From: Pseudomonas guariconensis
GTDB lineage: Bacteria > Pseudomonadota > Gammaproteobacteria > Pseudomonadales > Pseudomonadaceae
DNA: 64,000 nucleotides
NCBI RefSeq assembly: GCF_015680235.1
Contig: NZ_JADLJL010000022.1
Coordinates: forward strand, 1-64,000
Direction: 5' to 3'
Shown here: piece by piece, positions 9,617 through 23,070 of the stretch
How positions within the stretch are numbered: position 1 is the first letter of the stretch
How the letters are laid out: each line of letters starts with the position of its first letter
The notes under the pieces: model-generated
Databases searched by the model: none
Told to the model about the DNA's origin: nothing
The model's input: the letters and a program-made list of their open reading frames with translations, nothing else
Program-made: the position numbers and the translations under genes

Positions 9617-10357
9617 TTATTGAGCGTTGAACGCCTGCCCATTCACCCCGGTGCTGTCCGGCCCCATCAGGTACAGGTACACCGGCATGATCTCTTCAGG
9701 CAGCGGGTTGTTCTGCGGGTTCTCGCTCGGGTAGGCCTGGGCGCGCATGGCCGTGCGGGTTGCGCCCGGGTTGATGCTGTTGGCGCGCACCGGCGCCACG
9801 CCTTCCAGTTCGTCGGCCAGGGTCTGCATCAGGCCCTCGGTGGCGAACTTCGAAACCCCATAGGCACCCCAGTACGCGCGGCCCTTGCGCCCGACGCTGC
9901 TGGAGGTGAACACCACCGAGGCGTCCTCGGACAGCTTGAGCAGCGGCAGCAGGGTGCTGGTGAGCATGAAGGTGGCGTTGACGTTGATGTGCATCACACG
10001 CATGAAATTGTCGCCCGAGAGCTGCTCCAGCGGTGTACGCGGGCCAATGATCGAGGCGTTGTTGAGCAGCCCGTCGAGGCGCCCGAACTGCTCCTCGATC
10101 ATCACCGCCAGCTCGTCGTACTGGTGGGGCAGGGCGGTTTCCAGGTTGAACGGGATCACCACCGGTTGCGGGTGGCCGGCGGCCTCGATCTGGTCGTACA
10201 CCTCGTTGAGGTTGGCCTCGGTCTTGCCCAGCAGCAGCACCGTGGCGCCCAGGGCGGCATAGGCCTTGGCGGCGGCGGCGCCGATGCCACGGCCGGCGCC
10301 GGTGACCAGGATGATCCGGCCTTTGAGCAGGTCTGGGCGGGCGGTGTAGTCGAACAT
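9617..10357 (-). CDS. yciK: YciK family short-chain oxidoreductase
   Basis: 246 residues with a Rossmann fold: TGAGRGIG cofactor loop (about 20-27), NNAS at the NNAG position, Ser in FTSSSVG, and the catalytic YWGAYGVSK (YxxxK). It matches the YciK oxidoreductases commonly found beside ubiG and the mupP phosphatase in pseudomonads. The substrate is unknown. It is the last gene of the minus-strand ubiG-mupP-yciK series, 63 bp after mupP. Confidence 0.92.
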   Translation of the reverse strand: MFDYTARPDLLKGRIILVTGAGRGIGAAAAKAYAALGATVLLLGKTEANLNEVYDQIEAAGHPQPVVIPFNLETALPHQYDELAVMIEEQFGRLDGLLNNASIIGPRTPLEQLSGDNFMRVMHINVNATFMLTSTLLPLLKLSEDASVVFTSSSVGRKGRAYWGAYGVSKFATEGLMQTLADELEGVAPVRANSINPGATRTAMRAQAYPSENPQNNPLPEEIMPVYLYLMGPDSTGVNGQAFNAQ

Positions 10358-10420
10358 TGTGTATTCCCTGTATCTATGAAGCGACGCGAGCCCTTTGGGG
10401 AGCGGTGTCGGTCGGTCAGG

Positions 10421-11098
10421 TCAGCAGCCGCACAGGGCGCTGTCGATCACCTTGCGCAGGTCCAGCGGGTGGTCCACCACCACATCGGCGCCCCAGTTGT
10501 TGGGGTTGTCCTGTGGATGAATATAGCCATAGCGCACCGCCGCCGTGCGGGTGCCGGCGTCGCGGCCGGACTCGATGTCGCGCAGGTCGTCGCCCACGAA
10601 CAAAACGCTGGCCGGGTCCAGGTCCAGGGTCTTGCAGGCCAGGATCAGCGGTTCGGGGTCGGGCTTGCTGTTTTTCACGTGGTCCGGGCAGATCAGCAGG
10701 GCCGAGCGCTCGGCCAGGCCCAGGCGCTGCATGATCGGCTCGGCGAAGCGCACCGGCTTGTTGGTGACCACGCCCCACAGCAGGTTGCCTTTCTCGATGT
10801 CCTCGAGCAGTTCGGCCATGCCGTCGAACAGCTTGCTGTGCACCGCGCAGTCGCGCTGGTAGCGCTCCAGGAACTCCAGGCGCAGGGCTTCGAAGCCTTC
10901 GGCGTCCGGGTCCATGGCGAAGGTGGCCGCGACCATGGCGCGGGCGCCGCCGGAAATCACGTCGCGGATGCGCTGGTCGTCGATGGCCGGCAGGCCGCGG
11001 TCGGCCAGCATGGCCTGGCAGATGGCGATGAAGTCTGGCGCGGTGTCCAGCAGGGTGCCATCCATATCGAAGAGTACGGCTCGCAAACGCATGCTCAT
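10421..11098 (-). CDS. mupP: N-acetylmuramic acid 6-phosphate phosphatase (HAD)
   Basis: 225 residues, HAD superfamily: motif [11 protein letters not shown] (about 9-18), motif II/III with VVTNKP and KPDP, motif [18 protein letters not shown]. Often annotated as phosphoglycolate phosphatase, but the position between ubiG and yciK is that of MupP of P. putida and P. aeruginosa, which dephosphorylates MurNAc-6-P in peptidoglycan recycling and lowers fosfomycin sensitivity. Its ATG overlaps the ubiG stop (ATGA), so the two are translationally coupled. Function rests on synteny plus family. Confidence 0.9.
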   Translation of the reverse strand: MSMRLRAVLFDMDGTLLDTAPDFIAICQAMLADRGLPAIDDQRIRDVISGGARAMVAATFAMDPDAEGFEALRLEFLERYQRDCAVHSKLFDGMAELLEDIEKGNLLWGVVTNKPVRFAEPIMQRLGLAERSALLICPDHVKNSKPDPEPLILACKTLDLDPASVLFVGDDLRDIESGRDAGTRTAAVRYGYIHPQDNPNNWGADVVVDHPLDLRKVIDSALCGC

Positions 11099-11793
11099 TC
11101 CTCGCGCAGGGTCTGGATCATGTAGTTGACGTCCACGTCGCTGCTGAGCTTGTAGTGCTTGGTCAGCGGGTTGTAGGTCAGGCCGATGATGTCCTTCACC
11201 TCAAGGCCTGCGACGCGGCTCCAGGCCCCCAGCTCGGACGGGCGGATGAACTTCTTGAAGTCATGGGTCCCGCGCGGCAGCATCTTGAGGATGTATTCGG
11301 CGCCGACGATGGCCAGCAGGTAGGCCTTGGGGTTGCGGTTGATGGTGGAGAAGAATACCTGGCCGCCGGGCTTGACCAGGCGATGGCAGGCGCGGATCAC
11401 CGAGGACGGGTCCGGCACATGCTCGAGCATCTCGAGGCAGGTGACCACGTCGAACTGGCCGGCCATTTCCTCGGCCATGTCCTCGGCGGTGATGCGCCGG
11501 TACTCCACTTCCACGCCCGACTCCAGCTGGTGCAACTGCGCGACCGCCAACGGCGCCTCGCCCATGTCGATGCCGGTGACGCTGGCACCGCGCAGGGCCA
11601 TGGCCTCGCTGAGGATGCCGCCACCGCAGCCCACGTCCAGCACCTTCTTGCCGGCCAGGCCTACGCGCTCGTCGATCCAGTTGACCCGCAGCGGGTTGAT
11701 GTCGTGCAGCGGCTTGAACTCGCTCTCGCGGTCCCACCAGCGGTGGGCCAGGGCTTCGAACTTGGCGATTTCGGCGTGGTCGACGTTGCTCAT
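11095..11793 (-). CDS. ubiG: ubiquinone biosynthesis O-methyltransferase UbiG
   Basis: 232 residues, standard for UbiG, which performs both O-methylations in ubiquinone synthesis. The opening [17 protein letters not shown] and [28 protein letters not shown] (SAM motif I, about 50-65) are diagnostic, followed by [13 protein letters not shown] and [13 protein letters not shown]. It is first in the minus-strand ubiG-mupP-yciK cluster. Confidence 0.97.
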   Translation of the reverse strand: MSNVDHAEIAKFEALAHRWWDRESEFKPLHDINPLRVNWIDERVGLAGKKVLDVGCGGGILSEAMALRGASVTGIDMGEAPLAVAQLHQLESGVEVEYRRITAEDMAEEMAGQFDVVTCLEMLEHVPDPSSVIRACHRLVKPGGQVFFSTINRNPKAYLLAIVGAEYILKMLPRGTHDFKKFIRPSELGAWSRVAGLEVKDIIGLTYNPLTKHYKLSSDVDVNYMIQTLREE

Positions 11794-11854
11794 GGAACAG
11801 TCCTCTGAATCTTCGATAAAAGTGCTACTGGCGCCAGCCTAGGCTGGCAGCCGG

Positions 11855-13177
11855 TCATTCGTTGCCTGCGATGCGCGCGCCCCAGGCGCGGGCGGTGGCC
11901 GTCAGGGCCGGTTCGTCCATCTGGGTCAGGCAGCGGTCGTCGAGCAGTGGCTGGCCGGCGACCCAGACGTGCCGCGCGCAGTCGCGGCCGGTGGCGTAGA
12001 TCAGTTGCGAGACCGGGTCGTGCACCGGCTGCTGGGCCAACCCCGACAGGTCGAAGGCCACCAGGTCCGCAGCCTTGCCCGGCTCCAGCGAGCCGGTGAC
12101 GGCCTCAAGGCCTAAAGCGCGGGCGCCATTGAGGGTGGCCATGCGCAGCGCCCGGTGGGCGTCCAGGGCCGTGGCGGAACCGGCCACCGCCTTGGCCAGC
12201 AGGGCCGCGGTTCGGGTTTCGCCGAGCAGGTCCAGGTCGTTGTTGCTGGCCGCGCCATCGGTGCCCACTGCCACATTGACGCCGGCCTGCCACAGGCGTT
12301 CCACCGGGCAGAAGCCGCTGGCCAGCTTGAGGTTCGATTCCGGGCAATGCACCACGCTGGTGTCGCTTTCTACCAGCAGGGCCAGGTCTTCGTCGCTGAC
12401 CTGGGTCATGTGCACCGCCTGCAGGCGTGGGCCCAGCAACCCCAGGCGGGCCAGGCGCGCCAGCGGGCGCTCGCCGCTGTCGGCCACGGCCTGCTCGACT
12501 TCGCCGGCGGTCTCGTGGATGTGCATGTGCAGCGGTGCATCCAGCTGGTCGGCGATGACGCGGATCTTTTCCAGGTTCTCGTCGCTGACGGTATAAGGCG
12601 CGTGCGGCCCGAGGGCGACGCTGATGCGCGGGTGGTGGCGCAGGTCGTCGAACAGCTCGATGGCCAGGTGCAGGCCTTCGTCGGGAGTGCGGGCGCCGGG
12701 GATGGGAACGTCCAGCAACGGCACGGCGATTTGCGCGCGGATACCGCTGCGGTGCACTCGGTCGCAGACCTCCCGGGGGAAGAAATACATGTCGGCGAAG
12801 CAGGTGACGCCGCCCTTGAGCATCTCGGCGATGGCCAGGTCTGTGCCGTCGCGCACGAAGGCTTCGTCGACCCAGCGCCCTTCGGCTGGCCAGATGTGCT
12901 CCTTGAGCCAGGTCATCAGCGGCAGGTCGTCGGCCAAGCCGCGCAGCAAAGTCATGGCCGCATGGCCGTGGGCGTTGATCAGCCCCGGACACAGCAGGCA
13001 ATCGGGCAGCTCGCGCACCTCCCGCGCTGCGGGCGCCCGGTCGCGTGGGCCAAGCCAGGCGATCAGGCCGTCGCGGATGCCCAGCGCGTGTTCCTTGAGC
13101 ACCACCCCGGCCGGCTCCACGGGGACCAGCCAGCTCGGCACGAGCAGCAGGTCGAGGGGGGAGGGGGCTGTGGGCAT
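11855..13177 (-). CDS. mtaD: 5-methylthioadenosine / S-adenosylhomocysteine deaminase
   Basis: 440 residues, amidohydrolase superfamily. Metal ligands are seen in [12 protein letters not shown] (HxH, about 68-74), later [16 protein letters not shown] and the [11 protein letters not shown]sp. The family deaminates MTA or SAH. Divergence from mtnA (109 bp) ties it to methylthioadenosine salvage: in P. aeruginosa the equivalent gene (PA3170) makes methylthioinosine as the first step, which fits here. A TATACT-like hexamer on the minus strand at 13213-13218 may be its -10. Confidence 0.92.
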   Translation of the reverse strand: MPTAPSPLDLLLVPSWLVPVEPAGVVLKEHALGIRDGLIAWLGPRDRAPAAREVRELPDCLLCPGLINAHGHAAMTLLRGLADDLPLMTWLKEHIWPAEGRWVDEAFVRDGTDLAIAEMLKGGVTCFADMYFFPREVCDRVHRSGIRAQIAVPLLDVPIPGARTPDEGLHLAIELFDDLRHHPRISVALGPHAPYTVSDENLEKIRVIADQLDAPLHMHIHETAGEVEQAVADSGERPLARLARLGLLGPRLQAVHMTQVSDEDLALLVESDTSVVHCPESNLKLASGFCPVERLWQAGVNVAVGTDGAASNNDLDLLGETRTAALLAKAVAGSATALDAHRALRMATLNGARALGLEAVTGSLEPGKAADLVAFDLSGLAQQPVHDPVSQLIYATGRDCARHVWVAGQPLLDDRCLTQMDEPALTATARAWGARIAGNE

Positions 13178-13286
13178 GCGTGGGGCACCTGGTTCTGTTA
13201 AATAGAACGCGCAGTATACCCGAGCGCCCGTGACAGAGGCTCGCTATAATCGGCCGCTTTTGATCAGCGAACGACGGGGAGAGGCG

Positions 13287-14363
13287 ATGCGCGAGCGACT
13301 TTTGGCGGCGGAGAAGGTGACCGGCATCCAGTGGCGGGATGGCACCTTGCGTCTGCTCGACCAGCGCCTGCTGCCTGCGCGTGAGCACTGGCTGGCCTGC
13401 ACCGACGTGGACGCGGTGGTCGAGGCGATCCGCCAGATGGCGGTGCGCGGGGCCTCGGCCATCGGCATCAGCGCCGCCTATGGCCTGGTGCTTGCCGTGC
13501 GCCAGCGCCTGGCCGAGGGCGAGGATTGGGAGCATGTGCTGGAAGAAGACTTCCTCGCCCTGGCCGAGGCCCGCCCCACCGCGGCCAACCTGTTCTGGTC
13601 GCTCAACCGCATGCGCGAACGCCTGCAGCGGCTGCGTGCCGACGAGGACGTACTGGCGGTGATGGAGGCCGAGGCGATGGCCATCCACGAAAGCGACCGC
13701 GAAGCGAACCTGACCATGGCTCAGCATGGCATCGAGCTGATTCGCCGGCACCAGGGCAACGCCCAGACCCTGCTCACCTACGGCAACGCCGGTGCCCTGG
13801 CCAGCGGCGGTTTCGGCACCGCGCTGGGCGTGATCCGGGCGGCCTACCTGGAAGGCATGGTCGAGCGGGTGTACGCCGGCGAGACCCGCCCGTGGCTGCA
13901 CGGCTCGCGCCTGACCGCCTGGGAGCTGGCCCATGAAGGCATCCCGGCGACCCTGTGCGCCGACTCGGCCATGGCCCACCTGATGAAGACCAAGGGCATT
14001 ACCTGGGTGGTGGTCGGTGCCGACTGCATCGCCGCCAACGGCGACGTGGCCGGCAAGATCGGCACCTACCAGCTGGCCGTGGCTGCCATGCACCATGGCG
14101 TGCGCTTCATGGTGGTGGCGCCGAGCACCACCATCGACCTGAACCTGGCCACCGGTGAGGATATCCCGCTGGAAGAGCGCGAAGCCGATGAATTGCTGGA
14201 TGTGGGCGGCAACCGGGTCGCGGCCGAAGTCGAAGTGTGCAACCCGGTATTCGATGTGACTCCGGCTGACCTGGTCGATGTGATCGTGACCGAACGCGGC
14301 GTGGTCGAACGGCCCGATACGGCCAAGATCGCCCAGTTGATCTGTCGCAAGCGGTTGCATTGA
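13287..14363 (+). CDS. mtnA: methylthioribose-1-phosphate isomerase
   Basis: 358 residues, the usual MtnA length; converts 5-methylthioribose-1-phosphate to the ribulose form in methionine salvage. Motifs include [13 protein letters not shown] (about 54-66), [11 protein letters not shown] with the region of the catalytic Cys/Asp, [16 protein letters not shown] and [23 protein letters not shown] at 13287 follows GGGGAGAGGCG; upstream in-frame codons lack the family N-terminus. A TATAAT hexamer at 13245-13250 is a plausible -10. Confidence 0.96.
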   Translation: MRERLLAAEKVTGIQWRDGTLRLLDQRLLPAREHWLACTDVDAVVEAIRQMAVRGASAIGISAAYGLVLAVRQRLAEGEDWEHVLEEDFLALAEARPTAANLFWSLNRMRERLQRLRADEDVLAVMEAEAMAIHESDREANLTMAQHGIELIRRHQGNAQTLLTYGNAGALASGGFGTALGVIRAAYLEGMVERVYAGETRPWLHGSRLTAWELAHEGIPATLCADSAMAHLMKTKGITWVVVGADCIAANGDVAGKIGTYQLAVAAMHHGVRFMVVAPSTTIDLNLATGEDIPLEEREADELLDVGGNRVAAEVEVCNPVFDVTPADLVDVIVTERGVVERPDTAKIAQLICRKRLH

Positions 14364-14392
14364 GTGTAGGGCGGGGGCGATTTGTCGGTTTT

Positions 14393-14415
14393 GAGATCGC
14401 GCGCCGCGCGATCTC
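14393..14415. repeat. 11-bp-arm palindrome between mtnA and gyrA
   Basis: GAGATCGCGCG and CGCGCGATCTC flank a single C. It lies 30 bp after the mtnA stop, with no T-run after it on the plus strand. It could be a transcript-end hairpin, a protein site or a small dispersed repeat. Confidence 0.6.
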
Positions 14416-14555
14416 CCAGGCGACACAGCATTCAATCCGACCCCTGCCATATCTCCCACGCATCCCGCCTTTGTGATACCATCCGACAGTTTCCAGGCCC
14501 GCTCGTTGAAGCGGCCTTCATTGCGCAGATCCATGGCTCAACTCATTGATTTGTC

Positions 14556-14650
14556 GTAAGTCGTCGCACCACTGTGCGTTGCGGCGACGAGCTTCGTTCG
14601 TCCTACGAGGGAAACGACGAAGTTTCACCAGAAAAAGGAATCAGGCTTCT
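14556..14650 (+). promoter_or_regulatory. gyrA leader RNA (gyrA RNA motif)
   Basis: Two hairpins immediately precede the gyrA start: GTCGTCGC (14560-14567) with GCGGCGAC (14581-14588), and CTTCGTTCGT (14592-14601) with ACGACGAAG (14614-14622). A conserved RNA called the gyrA motif is known upstream of gyrA in Pseudomonas; position and two-hairpin form agree. An upstream ATACCAT at about 14476 could be the -10. Its regulatory role is not established. Confidence 0.7.
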
Positions 14651-14651
14651 C

Positions 14652-17423
<2,772 letters not shown>

Positions 17424-17442
17424 GCAAGCGTAAAACCCGAGC

Positions 17443-17470
17443 GGGGCGACCAAGGTTGCCCCGTTTGACT
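17443..17470 (+). terminator. probable gyrA terminator
   Basis: GGGGCGACC and GGTTGCCCC (one G-U pair) with an AAG-type loop, followed by GTTTGACT. The T-run is short, so efficiency is uncertain. Confidence 0.6.
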
Positions 17471-17487
17471 GATTAGGCCAGGCCATT

Positions 17488-17593
17488 GGGGCCGCTGCGC
17501 GGCCCATCGCCGGCAAGCCGGGCTCCTACAGGTTCAGCGCGAGCTTCCCTGTGGGAGCTGGCTTGCCGGCGATGGCCTGCAAAGCAGGCCCAT
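17488..17593. repeat. REP pair
   Basis: Inverted copies (CATCGCCGGCAAGCCGGGCTCC and GGAGCTGGCTTGCCGGCGATG) with GGGCCGCTGCGCGGCCC on the left shoulder, between gyrA and serC. Confidence 0.88.
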
Positions 17594-17665
17594 GGTAGGC
17601 GACACAGTTTTAACTGGTTGGTACCGAATTAAGAATTTGTACCATTTGGCAGAGCGAGAGTGGAT

Positions 17666-18751
17666 GTGAGCAAACGAGCCTTTAACTTCTGCGCAGGCCC
17701 TGCCGCGCTTCCAGACGCTGTCCTGCAGCGTGCCCAGGCCGAAATGCTGGACTGGCGTGGCAAGGGCTTGTCGGTGATGGAAATGAGCCATCGCAGCGAC
17801 GACTACGTGGCCATCGCCGAGAAGGCCGAGCAGGACCTGCGCGACCTGCTGTCCATCCCCTCCAACTACAAGGTGCTGTTCCTCCAGGGCGGCGCGAGCC
17901 AGCAGTTCGCCGAGATCCCGCTGAACCTGCTGCCCGAAAGCGGCACTGCCGACTACATCGAGACCGGTATCTGGTCGAAGAAGGCCATCGAGGAAGCGCG
18001 TCGCTTCGGCCACGTCAACGTCGCCGCCAGCGCCAAGCCCTACGACTACCTGGCCATCCCGGGCCAGAACGAGTGGAACCTGACCCACAACGCTGCCTAC
18101 GTCCACTATGCGTCCAACGAGACCATCGGTGGCCTGCAGTTCGACTGGGTGCCGGAAACCGGTGACGTGCCGCTGGTGGTGGACATGTCGTCCGACATCC
18201 TCTCGCGCCCGATCGATGTGTCCCAGTACGGCCTGATCTATGCCGGTGCGCAGAAGAACATCGGCCCCAGCGGCCTGGTGGTGGTGATCGTGCGTGAAGA
18301 CCTGCTTGGCCACGCCCGCAGCAGCTGCCCGACCATGCTCGACTACAAAGTCGCCGCCGACAACGGCTCGATGTACAACACCCCGGCCACCTATTCCTGG
18401 TACCTCTCGGGCCTGGTGTTCGAATGGCTCAAGGAGCAGGGCGGCGTCGAGGCCATGGAGCAGCGCAACCGTGCCAAGAAAGACCGCCTGTACGGCTTCA
18501 TCGATGCCAGCGAGTTCTACACCAACCCGATCAGCCACAACGCCCGTTCGTGGATGAATGTGCCGTTCCGCCTGGCCGACGAGCGCCTGGACAAAGCCTT
18601 CCTGGCCGGCGCCGACGCCCGTGGCCTGCTCAACCTCAAGGGCCATCGCTCGGTCGGCGGTATGCGCGCCTCCATCTACAACGCCCTGGGCCTGGAGGCG
18701 GTCGACGCCCTGGTGGCCTACATGGCTGAATTCGAGAAGGAGCACGCTTGA
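17666..18751 (+). CDS. serC: phosphoserine aminotransferase
   Basis: 361 residues, PLP enzyme for serine synthesis (3-phosphohydroxypyruvate to phosphoserine) and pyridoxal phosphate synthesis. The opening KRAFNFCAGPAALP, GKGLSVMEMSHRS, FLQGGASQQFAEIP and the PLP-lysine segment YAGAQKNIGPSG (Lys about 198) are diagnostic. Two in-frame GTG codons occur (17660, 17666); 17666 gives the family's MSKRAF start. The stop overlaps the pheA start (TGATG), indicating a serC-pheA operon. Confidence 0.96.
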   Translation: MSKRAFNFCAGPAALPDAVLQRAQAEMLDWRGKGLSVMEMSHRSDDYVAIAEKAEQDLRDLLSIPSNYKVLFLQGGASQQFAEIPLNLLPESGTADYIETGIWSKKAIEEARRFGHVNVAASAKPYDYLAIPGQNEWNLTHNAAYVHYASNETIGGLQFDWVPETGDVPLVVDMSSDILSRPIDVSQYGLIYAGAQKNIGPSGLVVVIVREDLLGHARSSCPTMLDYKVAADNGSMYNTPATYSWYLSGLVFEWLKEQGGVEAMEQRNRAKKDRLYGFIDASEFYTNPISHNARSWMNVPFRLADERLDKAFLAGADARGLLNLKGHRSVGGMRASIYNALGLEAVDALVAYMAEFEKEHA

Positions 18752-19845
18752 TGTCCGAACAGGAGCTCAAGGCACTGCGGGTACGCATCGACAGCCTCGA
18801 CGAGAAGATTCTCGAGCTGATCAGCGAGCGCGCCCGTTGCGCCCAGGAAGTGGCCAAAGTCAAGACGGCCTCCCTGGCCGAAGGCGAGAAGCCGGTGTTC
18901 TACCGCCCTGAGCGTGAGGCTGCGGTGCTCAAGCGCGTCATGGAGCGCAACAAGGGCCCGCTGGACAACGAAGAGATGGCGCGGTTGTTCCGCGAGATCA
19001 TGTCGTCCTGCCTGGCCTTGGAAGAACCGCTCAAGGTCGCCTACCTCGGCCCCGAAGGCACCTTCACCCAGGCTGCGGCCATGAAGCACTTCGGCCACGC
19101 CGTGGTCAGCCGTCCGATGGCGGCCATCGACGAAGTGTTCCGCGAAGTGGCGGCTGGTGCCGTCAACTTCGGTGTGGTGCCGGTGGAAAACTCCACCGAG
19201 GGTGCGGTCAGCCATACCCTGGACAGCTTCCTCGAGCATGACATGGTGATTTGCGGCGAAGTCGAGCTGCGTATCCACCACCACCTGCTGGTGGGCGAGA
19301 ACACCAAGACCAACAGCATCACCCGTATCTATTCCCACGCCCAGTCGCTGGCCCAGTGCCGCAAATGGCTGGACGCCCATTACCCGAATGTCGAGCGCGT
19401 GGCGGTTTCCAGCAACGCCGAGGCGGCCAAGCGGGTCAAGGGCGAGTGGAATTCGGCGGCCATTGCCGGCGACATGGCGGCGAACCTGTACGGCCTGACC
19501 CGCCTGGCCGAGAAGATCGAGGACCGCCCGGACAACTCCACGCGTTTCCTGATGATCGGCAACCAGGAAGTGCCGCCGACCGGCGACGACAAGACCTCGA
19601 TCATCGTGTCGATGAGCAACAAGCCGGGTGCGCTGCATGAACTGTTGGTGCCGTTCCACGAGAACGGCATCGACCTGACCCGCATCGAGACCCGCCCGTC
19701 GCGTAGCGGTAAGTGGACGTACGTGTTCTTCATCGATTTCGTTGGTCACCACCGTGATCCGTTGATCAAGGCGGTGCTGGAGCAGATCAGCCAGGAGGCT
19801 GTGGCGCTCAAGGTGCTGGGGTCGTATCCGAAGGCGGTGCTTTGA
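18751..19845 (+). CDS. pheA: chorismate mutase / prephenate dehydratase (P-protein)
   Basis: 364 residues in three parts: AroQ chorismate mutase (about 1-90, LRVRIDSLDEKILELISERA), prephenate dehydratase (about 95-275, VAYLGPEGTFTQAAA, VPVENSTEGAV, STRFLMIG) and a C-terminal ACT domain with NKPGALHELL and TRIETRPS, the Phe-feedback (GALV/ESRP-type) motifs. It supplies phenylpyruvate for phenylalanine. Overlap with serC by one base supports coupled translation. Confidence 0.97.
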   Translation: MSEQELKALRVRIDSLDEKILELISERARCAQEVAKVKTASLAEGEKPVFYRPEREAAVLKRVMERNKGPLDNEEMARLFREIMSSCLALEEPLKVAYLGPEGTFTQAAAMKHFGHAVVSRPMAAIDEVFREVAAGAVNFGVVPVENSTEGAVSHTLDSFLEHDMVICGEVELRIHHHLLVGENTKTNSITRIYSHAQSLAQCRKWLDAHYPNVERVAVSSNAEAAKRVKGEWNSAAIAGDMAANLYGLTRLAEKIEDRPDNSTRFLMIGNQEVPPTGDDKTSIIVSMSNKPGALHELLVPFHENGIDLTRIETRPSRSGKWTYVFFIDFVGHHRDPLIKAVLEQISQEAVALKVLGSYPKAVL

Positions 19846-20146
19846 TCGAGATCGCCGGGGCCGCTTCGCGCCCCATCGCTGGCAAGCCAGCTCTCACAGG
19901 TACAGTGCAAGTCTTCAGATTTGTGCAGCCCTTGTGGGAGCCGGCTTGCCGGCGATGGGCTGCAACGCAGCCCCACTCCCGCAGGGCGCGTACACGTCCC
20001 CTGTAGGAGCGGGCTTGTCCCGCGATGGGCTGCAAAGCAGCCCCACTCCCGCAGGGCGCGTACGGTCCCCTGTAGGAGCGGGCTTGTCCCGCGATGGGCT
20101 GCAAAGCAGCCCCTAACATCCGCCGTTCTGAACAGGATTCGCGCTA
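19846..20146. repeat. REP cluster between pheA and tyrA-aroA
   Basis: The 301-bp spacer is almost all REP DNA: a left pair (CATCGCTGGCAAGCCAGCTCTC facing GGAGCCGGCTTGCCGGCGATG), then two near-identical 67-bp tandem units, each with CTGTAGGAGCGGGCTTGTCC plus CGCGATGGGCTGCAAAGCAG and CCCCACTCCCGCAGGGCGCG. No gene or clear promoter is visible; ACAGGATT before 20147 is the likely ribosome site of the next gene. Confidence 0.88.
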
Positions 20147-22387
20147 GTGGTTGATGTAACAGCAAGCAAATCCGGCCCTATCATCGGCCGCCTGGTGGTC
20201 GTGGGCCTGGGCCTGATCGGCGGCTCCTTCGCCAAGGGCCTGCGCGAAAGCGGCCTGTGCCGCGAAGTGGTCGGCGTCGACCTGGACGCCCAGTCGCGCA
20301 AGCTGGCCGTGTCCCTGGGCGTGGTCGACCGCTGCGAAGCGGACCTGGCCGCCGCCTGCGTCGGTGCCGACGTCATCCAACTGGCCGTGCCCATCCTGGC
20401 CATGGAAAAGGTCCTCGCCCACCTGGCACGCCTGGACCTGGCCGACGCCATCATCACCGACGTCGGCAGCGCCAAGGGCAACGTCGTGCGCGCCGCCCGC
20501 GAAGCCTTCGCCGAACGCCTGCCGCGCTTCGTCCCAGGCCACCCGATCGCCGGCTCCGAGCAGAGCGGGGTAGAGGCCTCCAACGCCACCCTGTTCCGCC
20601 GCCACAAAGTCATCCTCACGCCGCTGCCGGAAACCGACCCCGCCGCCCTGGCCCTGGTCGACCGCCTATGGCGTGCGCTGGACGCCGATGTGGAACACAT
20701 GCCGGTGGAACGCCACGACGAAGTCCTGGCCGCCACCAGCCACCTGCCGCACCTGCTGGCATTCGGTTTGGTCGATTCCCTGGCCAAGCGCAATGAAAAC
20801 CTGGAGATCTTCCGGTACGCTGCGGGAGGCTTCCGCGATTTCACGAGAATCGCCGGCAGCGACCCGATCATGTGGCACGACATCTTCCTCGCCAACCGCG
20901 AGGCTGTCCTGCGCACCCTGGATACATTTCGCAGCGACCTCGACGCCTTGCGCGACGCGGTCGATGCAGGGGACGGGCACCAGCTGCTGGGTGTGTTCAC
21001 CCGCGCTCGGGTTGCCCGCGAGCATTTCAGTAAAATCCTGGCCCGCCGGGCCTATGTGGACGCTATGAACGCCAACGATCTGATTTTCCTGGCCCAACCT
21101 GGTGGCCGCCTGTCCGGACGGATCCGCGTTCCGGGTGACAAGTCGATTTCCCACCGCTCGATCATGCTTGGCTCGCTGGCCGAAGGCACCACCGAGGTCG
21201 AAGGTTTCCTCGAAGGCGAGGATGCACTGGCGACCCTGCAGGCCTTCCGCGACATGGGGGTGGTCATCGAGGGCCCGCACCACGGCCGCGTGACCATCCA
21301 TGGCGTCGGCTTGCACGGCCTCAAGCCGCCACCGGGGCCGATCTACCTCGGCAACTCCGGCACCTCCATGCGCCTGCTGTCGGGCCTGCTGGCCGGCCAG
21401 CCGTTCGACGTGACCATGACCGGCGACGCGTCGCTGTCCAAGCGCCCGATGAACCGCGTGGCCAACCCGCTGCGTGAAATGGGTGCGGTGGTCGAGACCG
21501 GCCCTGAAGGTCGCCCGCCGCTGACCATCCGTGGTGGCCACAAGCTCAAGGCCCTGGACTACACCCTGCCGATGGCCAGTGCCCAGGTGAAATCCTGCCT
21601 GCTGCTGGCCGGCCTGTACGCCGAAGGCACCACCACCGTCACCGAGCCGGCCCCGACCCGCGACCACACCGAGCGCATGCTGCGTGGTTTCGGCTATGAC
21701 GTGCAGACCAATGGCCCGGTGGCCTCGCTCAAGGCCGGCGGCAAGCTCAGCGCCACCCGCATCGAAGTGCCGGCCGACATCTCCTCGGCTGCCTTCTTCC
21801 TGGTCGCGGCCTCCATCGCCGAAGGCTCGGAGCTGGTGCTCGAGCACGTGGGCATCAACCCGACCCGTACCGGCGTGATCGACATCCTGCGCCTGATGGG
21901 CGGCGACATCACCCTGGAAAACCAGCGTGAAGTCGGCGGCGAACCGGTGGCCGACCTGCGCGTGCGCGGTGCCAAGCTCAAGGGTATCGACATTCCCGAA
22001 GCCCTCGTACCGCTGGCCATCGACGAGTTCCCAGTGCTGTTCGTCGCCGCGGCCTGCGCCGAAGGGCGCACCGTGCTGCGTGGCGCCGAGGAGCTGCGGG
22101 TCAAGGAGTCGGACCGCATCCAGGTCATGGCCGACGGCCTGCTGACCCTGGGCGTGAAGTGCCAGCCGACCCCGGACGGCATCATCATCGACGGCGGCCA
22201 GATCGGCGGCGGCGAAGTCCATGGCCACGGCGACCACCGCATCGCCATGGCCTTCAGCGTCGCCTCGCTGCGTGCCAGCGCGCCGATCCGCATCCATGAC
22301 TGCGCCAACGTCGCCACCTCGTTCCCCAACTTCCTGGCGCTGTGCGCCGAAGTCGGTATCCGCGTCGCAGAAGAGGGCAAGCCGTGA
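20147..22387 (+). CDS. tyrA-aroA: fused prephenate dehydrogenase / EPSP synthase
   Basis: 746 residues. The N-terminal part (about 1-300) is a TyrA-type dehydrogenase with [16 protein letters not shown] (NAD site), TDVGSAKG and [12 protein letters not shown]. From [14 protein letters not shown] (about residue 307) on it is Aro[48 protein letters not shown], and [11 protein letters not shown]. This fusion is normal for Pseudomonas and joins tyrosine synthesis to the shikimate step. GTG start at 20147; the stop overlaps cmk (GTGA). Confidence 0.96.
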   Translation: MVDVTASKSGPIIGRLVVVGLGLIGGSFAKGLRESGLCREVVGVDLDAQSRKLAVSLGVVDRCEADLAAACVGADVIQLAVPILAMEKVLAHLARLDLADAIITDVGSAKGNVVRAAREAFAERLPRFVPGHPIAGSEQSGVEASNATLFRRHKVILTPLPETDPAALALVDRLWRALDADVEHMPVERHDEVLAATSHLPHLLAFGLVDSLAKRNENLEIFRYAAGGFRDFTRIAGSDPIMWHDIFLANREAVLRTLDTFRSDLDALRDAVDAGDGHQLLGVFTRARVAREHFSKILARRAYVDAMNANDLIFLAQPGGRLSGRIRVPGDKSISHRSIMLGSLAEGTTEVEGFLEGEDALATLQAFRDMGVVIEGPHHGRVTIHGVGLHGLKPPPGPIYLGNSGTSMRLLSGLLAGQPFDVTMTGDASLSKRPMNRVANPLREMGAVVETGPEGRPPLTIRGGHKLKALDYTLPMASAQVKSCLLLAGLYAEGTTTVTEPAPTRDHTERMLRGFGYDVQTNGPVASLKAGGKLSATRIEVPADISSAAFFLVAASIAEGSELVLEHVGINPTRTGVIDILRLMGGDITLENQREVGGEPVADLRVRGAKLKGIDIPEALVPLAIDEFPVLFVAAACAEGRTVLRGAEELRVKESDRIQVMADGLLTLGVKCQPTPDGIIIDGGQIGGGEVHGHGDHRIAMAFSVASLRASAPIRIHDCANVATSFPNFLALCAEVGIRVAEEGKP

Positions 22388-23070
22388 ATTCCCAAGCGCC
22401 GGTCATCACCATCGATGGGCCAAGCGGCTCGGGCAAGGGCACCGTTGCCGGCATCCTCGCCCGCGAGCTGGGCTGGAGGCTGCTGGACTCCGGCGCCCTG
22501 TACCGCCTGCTGGCTTTCAACGCCACCAACCACGGCGTCGACCTGACCAACGAAGAGCTGCTCAAGGCCCTGGCCGCCCATCTGGATGTGCAGTTCATCG
22601 CCGCACAACCGGGTAAGCTTCAGCAGATCATTCTCGAGGGTGAGGATGTCAGCAACGTGATTCGCACCGAAACAGTCGGCGCCGGCGCCTCCATGGTCGC
22701 CTCCCTGCCGGCGGTGCGCGAAGCGCTGCTGCAGCGCCAGCGCGCCTTCCGCGAAGCCCCCGGGTTGATCGCCGATGGCCGCGACATGGGCACCGTGGTG
22801 TTCCCGGACGCGCCCTTGAAAGTGTTCCTCACCGCCAGTGCGGAGGAGCGCGCACGACGTCGTTATTTGCAGTTGAAGGGCAAAGGCGATGATGTTAGTC
22901 TGGCGAGTCTGCTGGATGAGATCCGTGCGCGCGATGAGCGCGACACCCAGCGTGCGGTGGCCCCGTTGAAACCAGCGGCCGATGCCATCCAGTTGGACTC
23001 CACCGAGTTGTCCATCGAGCAGGTGTTGCAACGTATCAGGAGCGAGCTCGCCCAGCGCGATTTGCTCTGA
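22384..23070 (+). CDS. cmk: cytidylate kinase
   Basis: 228 residues; P-loop [15 protein letters not shown] (about 8-22), [26 protein letters not shown] and the [24 protein letters not shown] lid region. It phosphorylates CMP/dCMP. The GTG start at 22384 overlaps the tyrA-aroA stop by 4 bp. The order aroA-cmk-rpsA-ihfB is widely conserved in gammaproteobacteria. Confidence 0.97.
   Translation: MNSQAPVITIDGPSGSGKGTVAGILARELGWRLLDSGALYRLLAFNATNHGVDLTNEELLKALAAHLDVQFIAAQPGKLQQIILEGEDVSNVIRTETVGAGASMVASLPAVREALLQRQRAFREAPGLIADGRDMGTVVFPDAPLKVFLTASAEERARRRYLQLKGKGDDVSLASLLDEIRARDERDTQRAVAPLKPAADAIQLDSTELSIEQVLQRIRSELAQRDLL

Noticed and set aside
12105..14534. Long minus-strand frame crossing mtnA and mtaD in another phase
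   Set aside because: It runs antisense to mtnA and out of frame in mtaD with Arg/Gly/Pro-rich translation; both real genes have full motifs.
19934..20154. Small plus-strand frames in the pheA-tyrA spacer
   Set aside because: They translate REP units (repeats of GAGLSRDGLQSSPT-type) and have no ribosome site.
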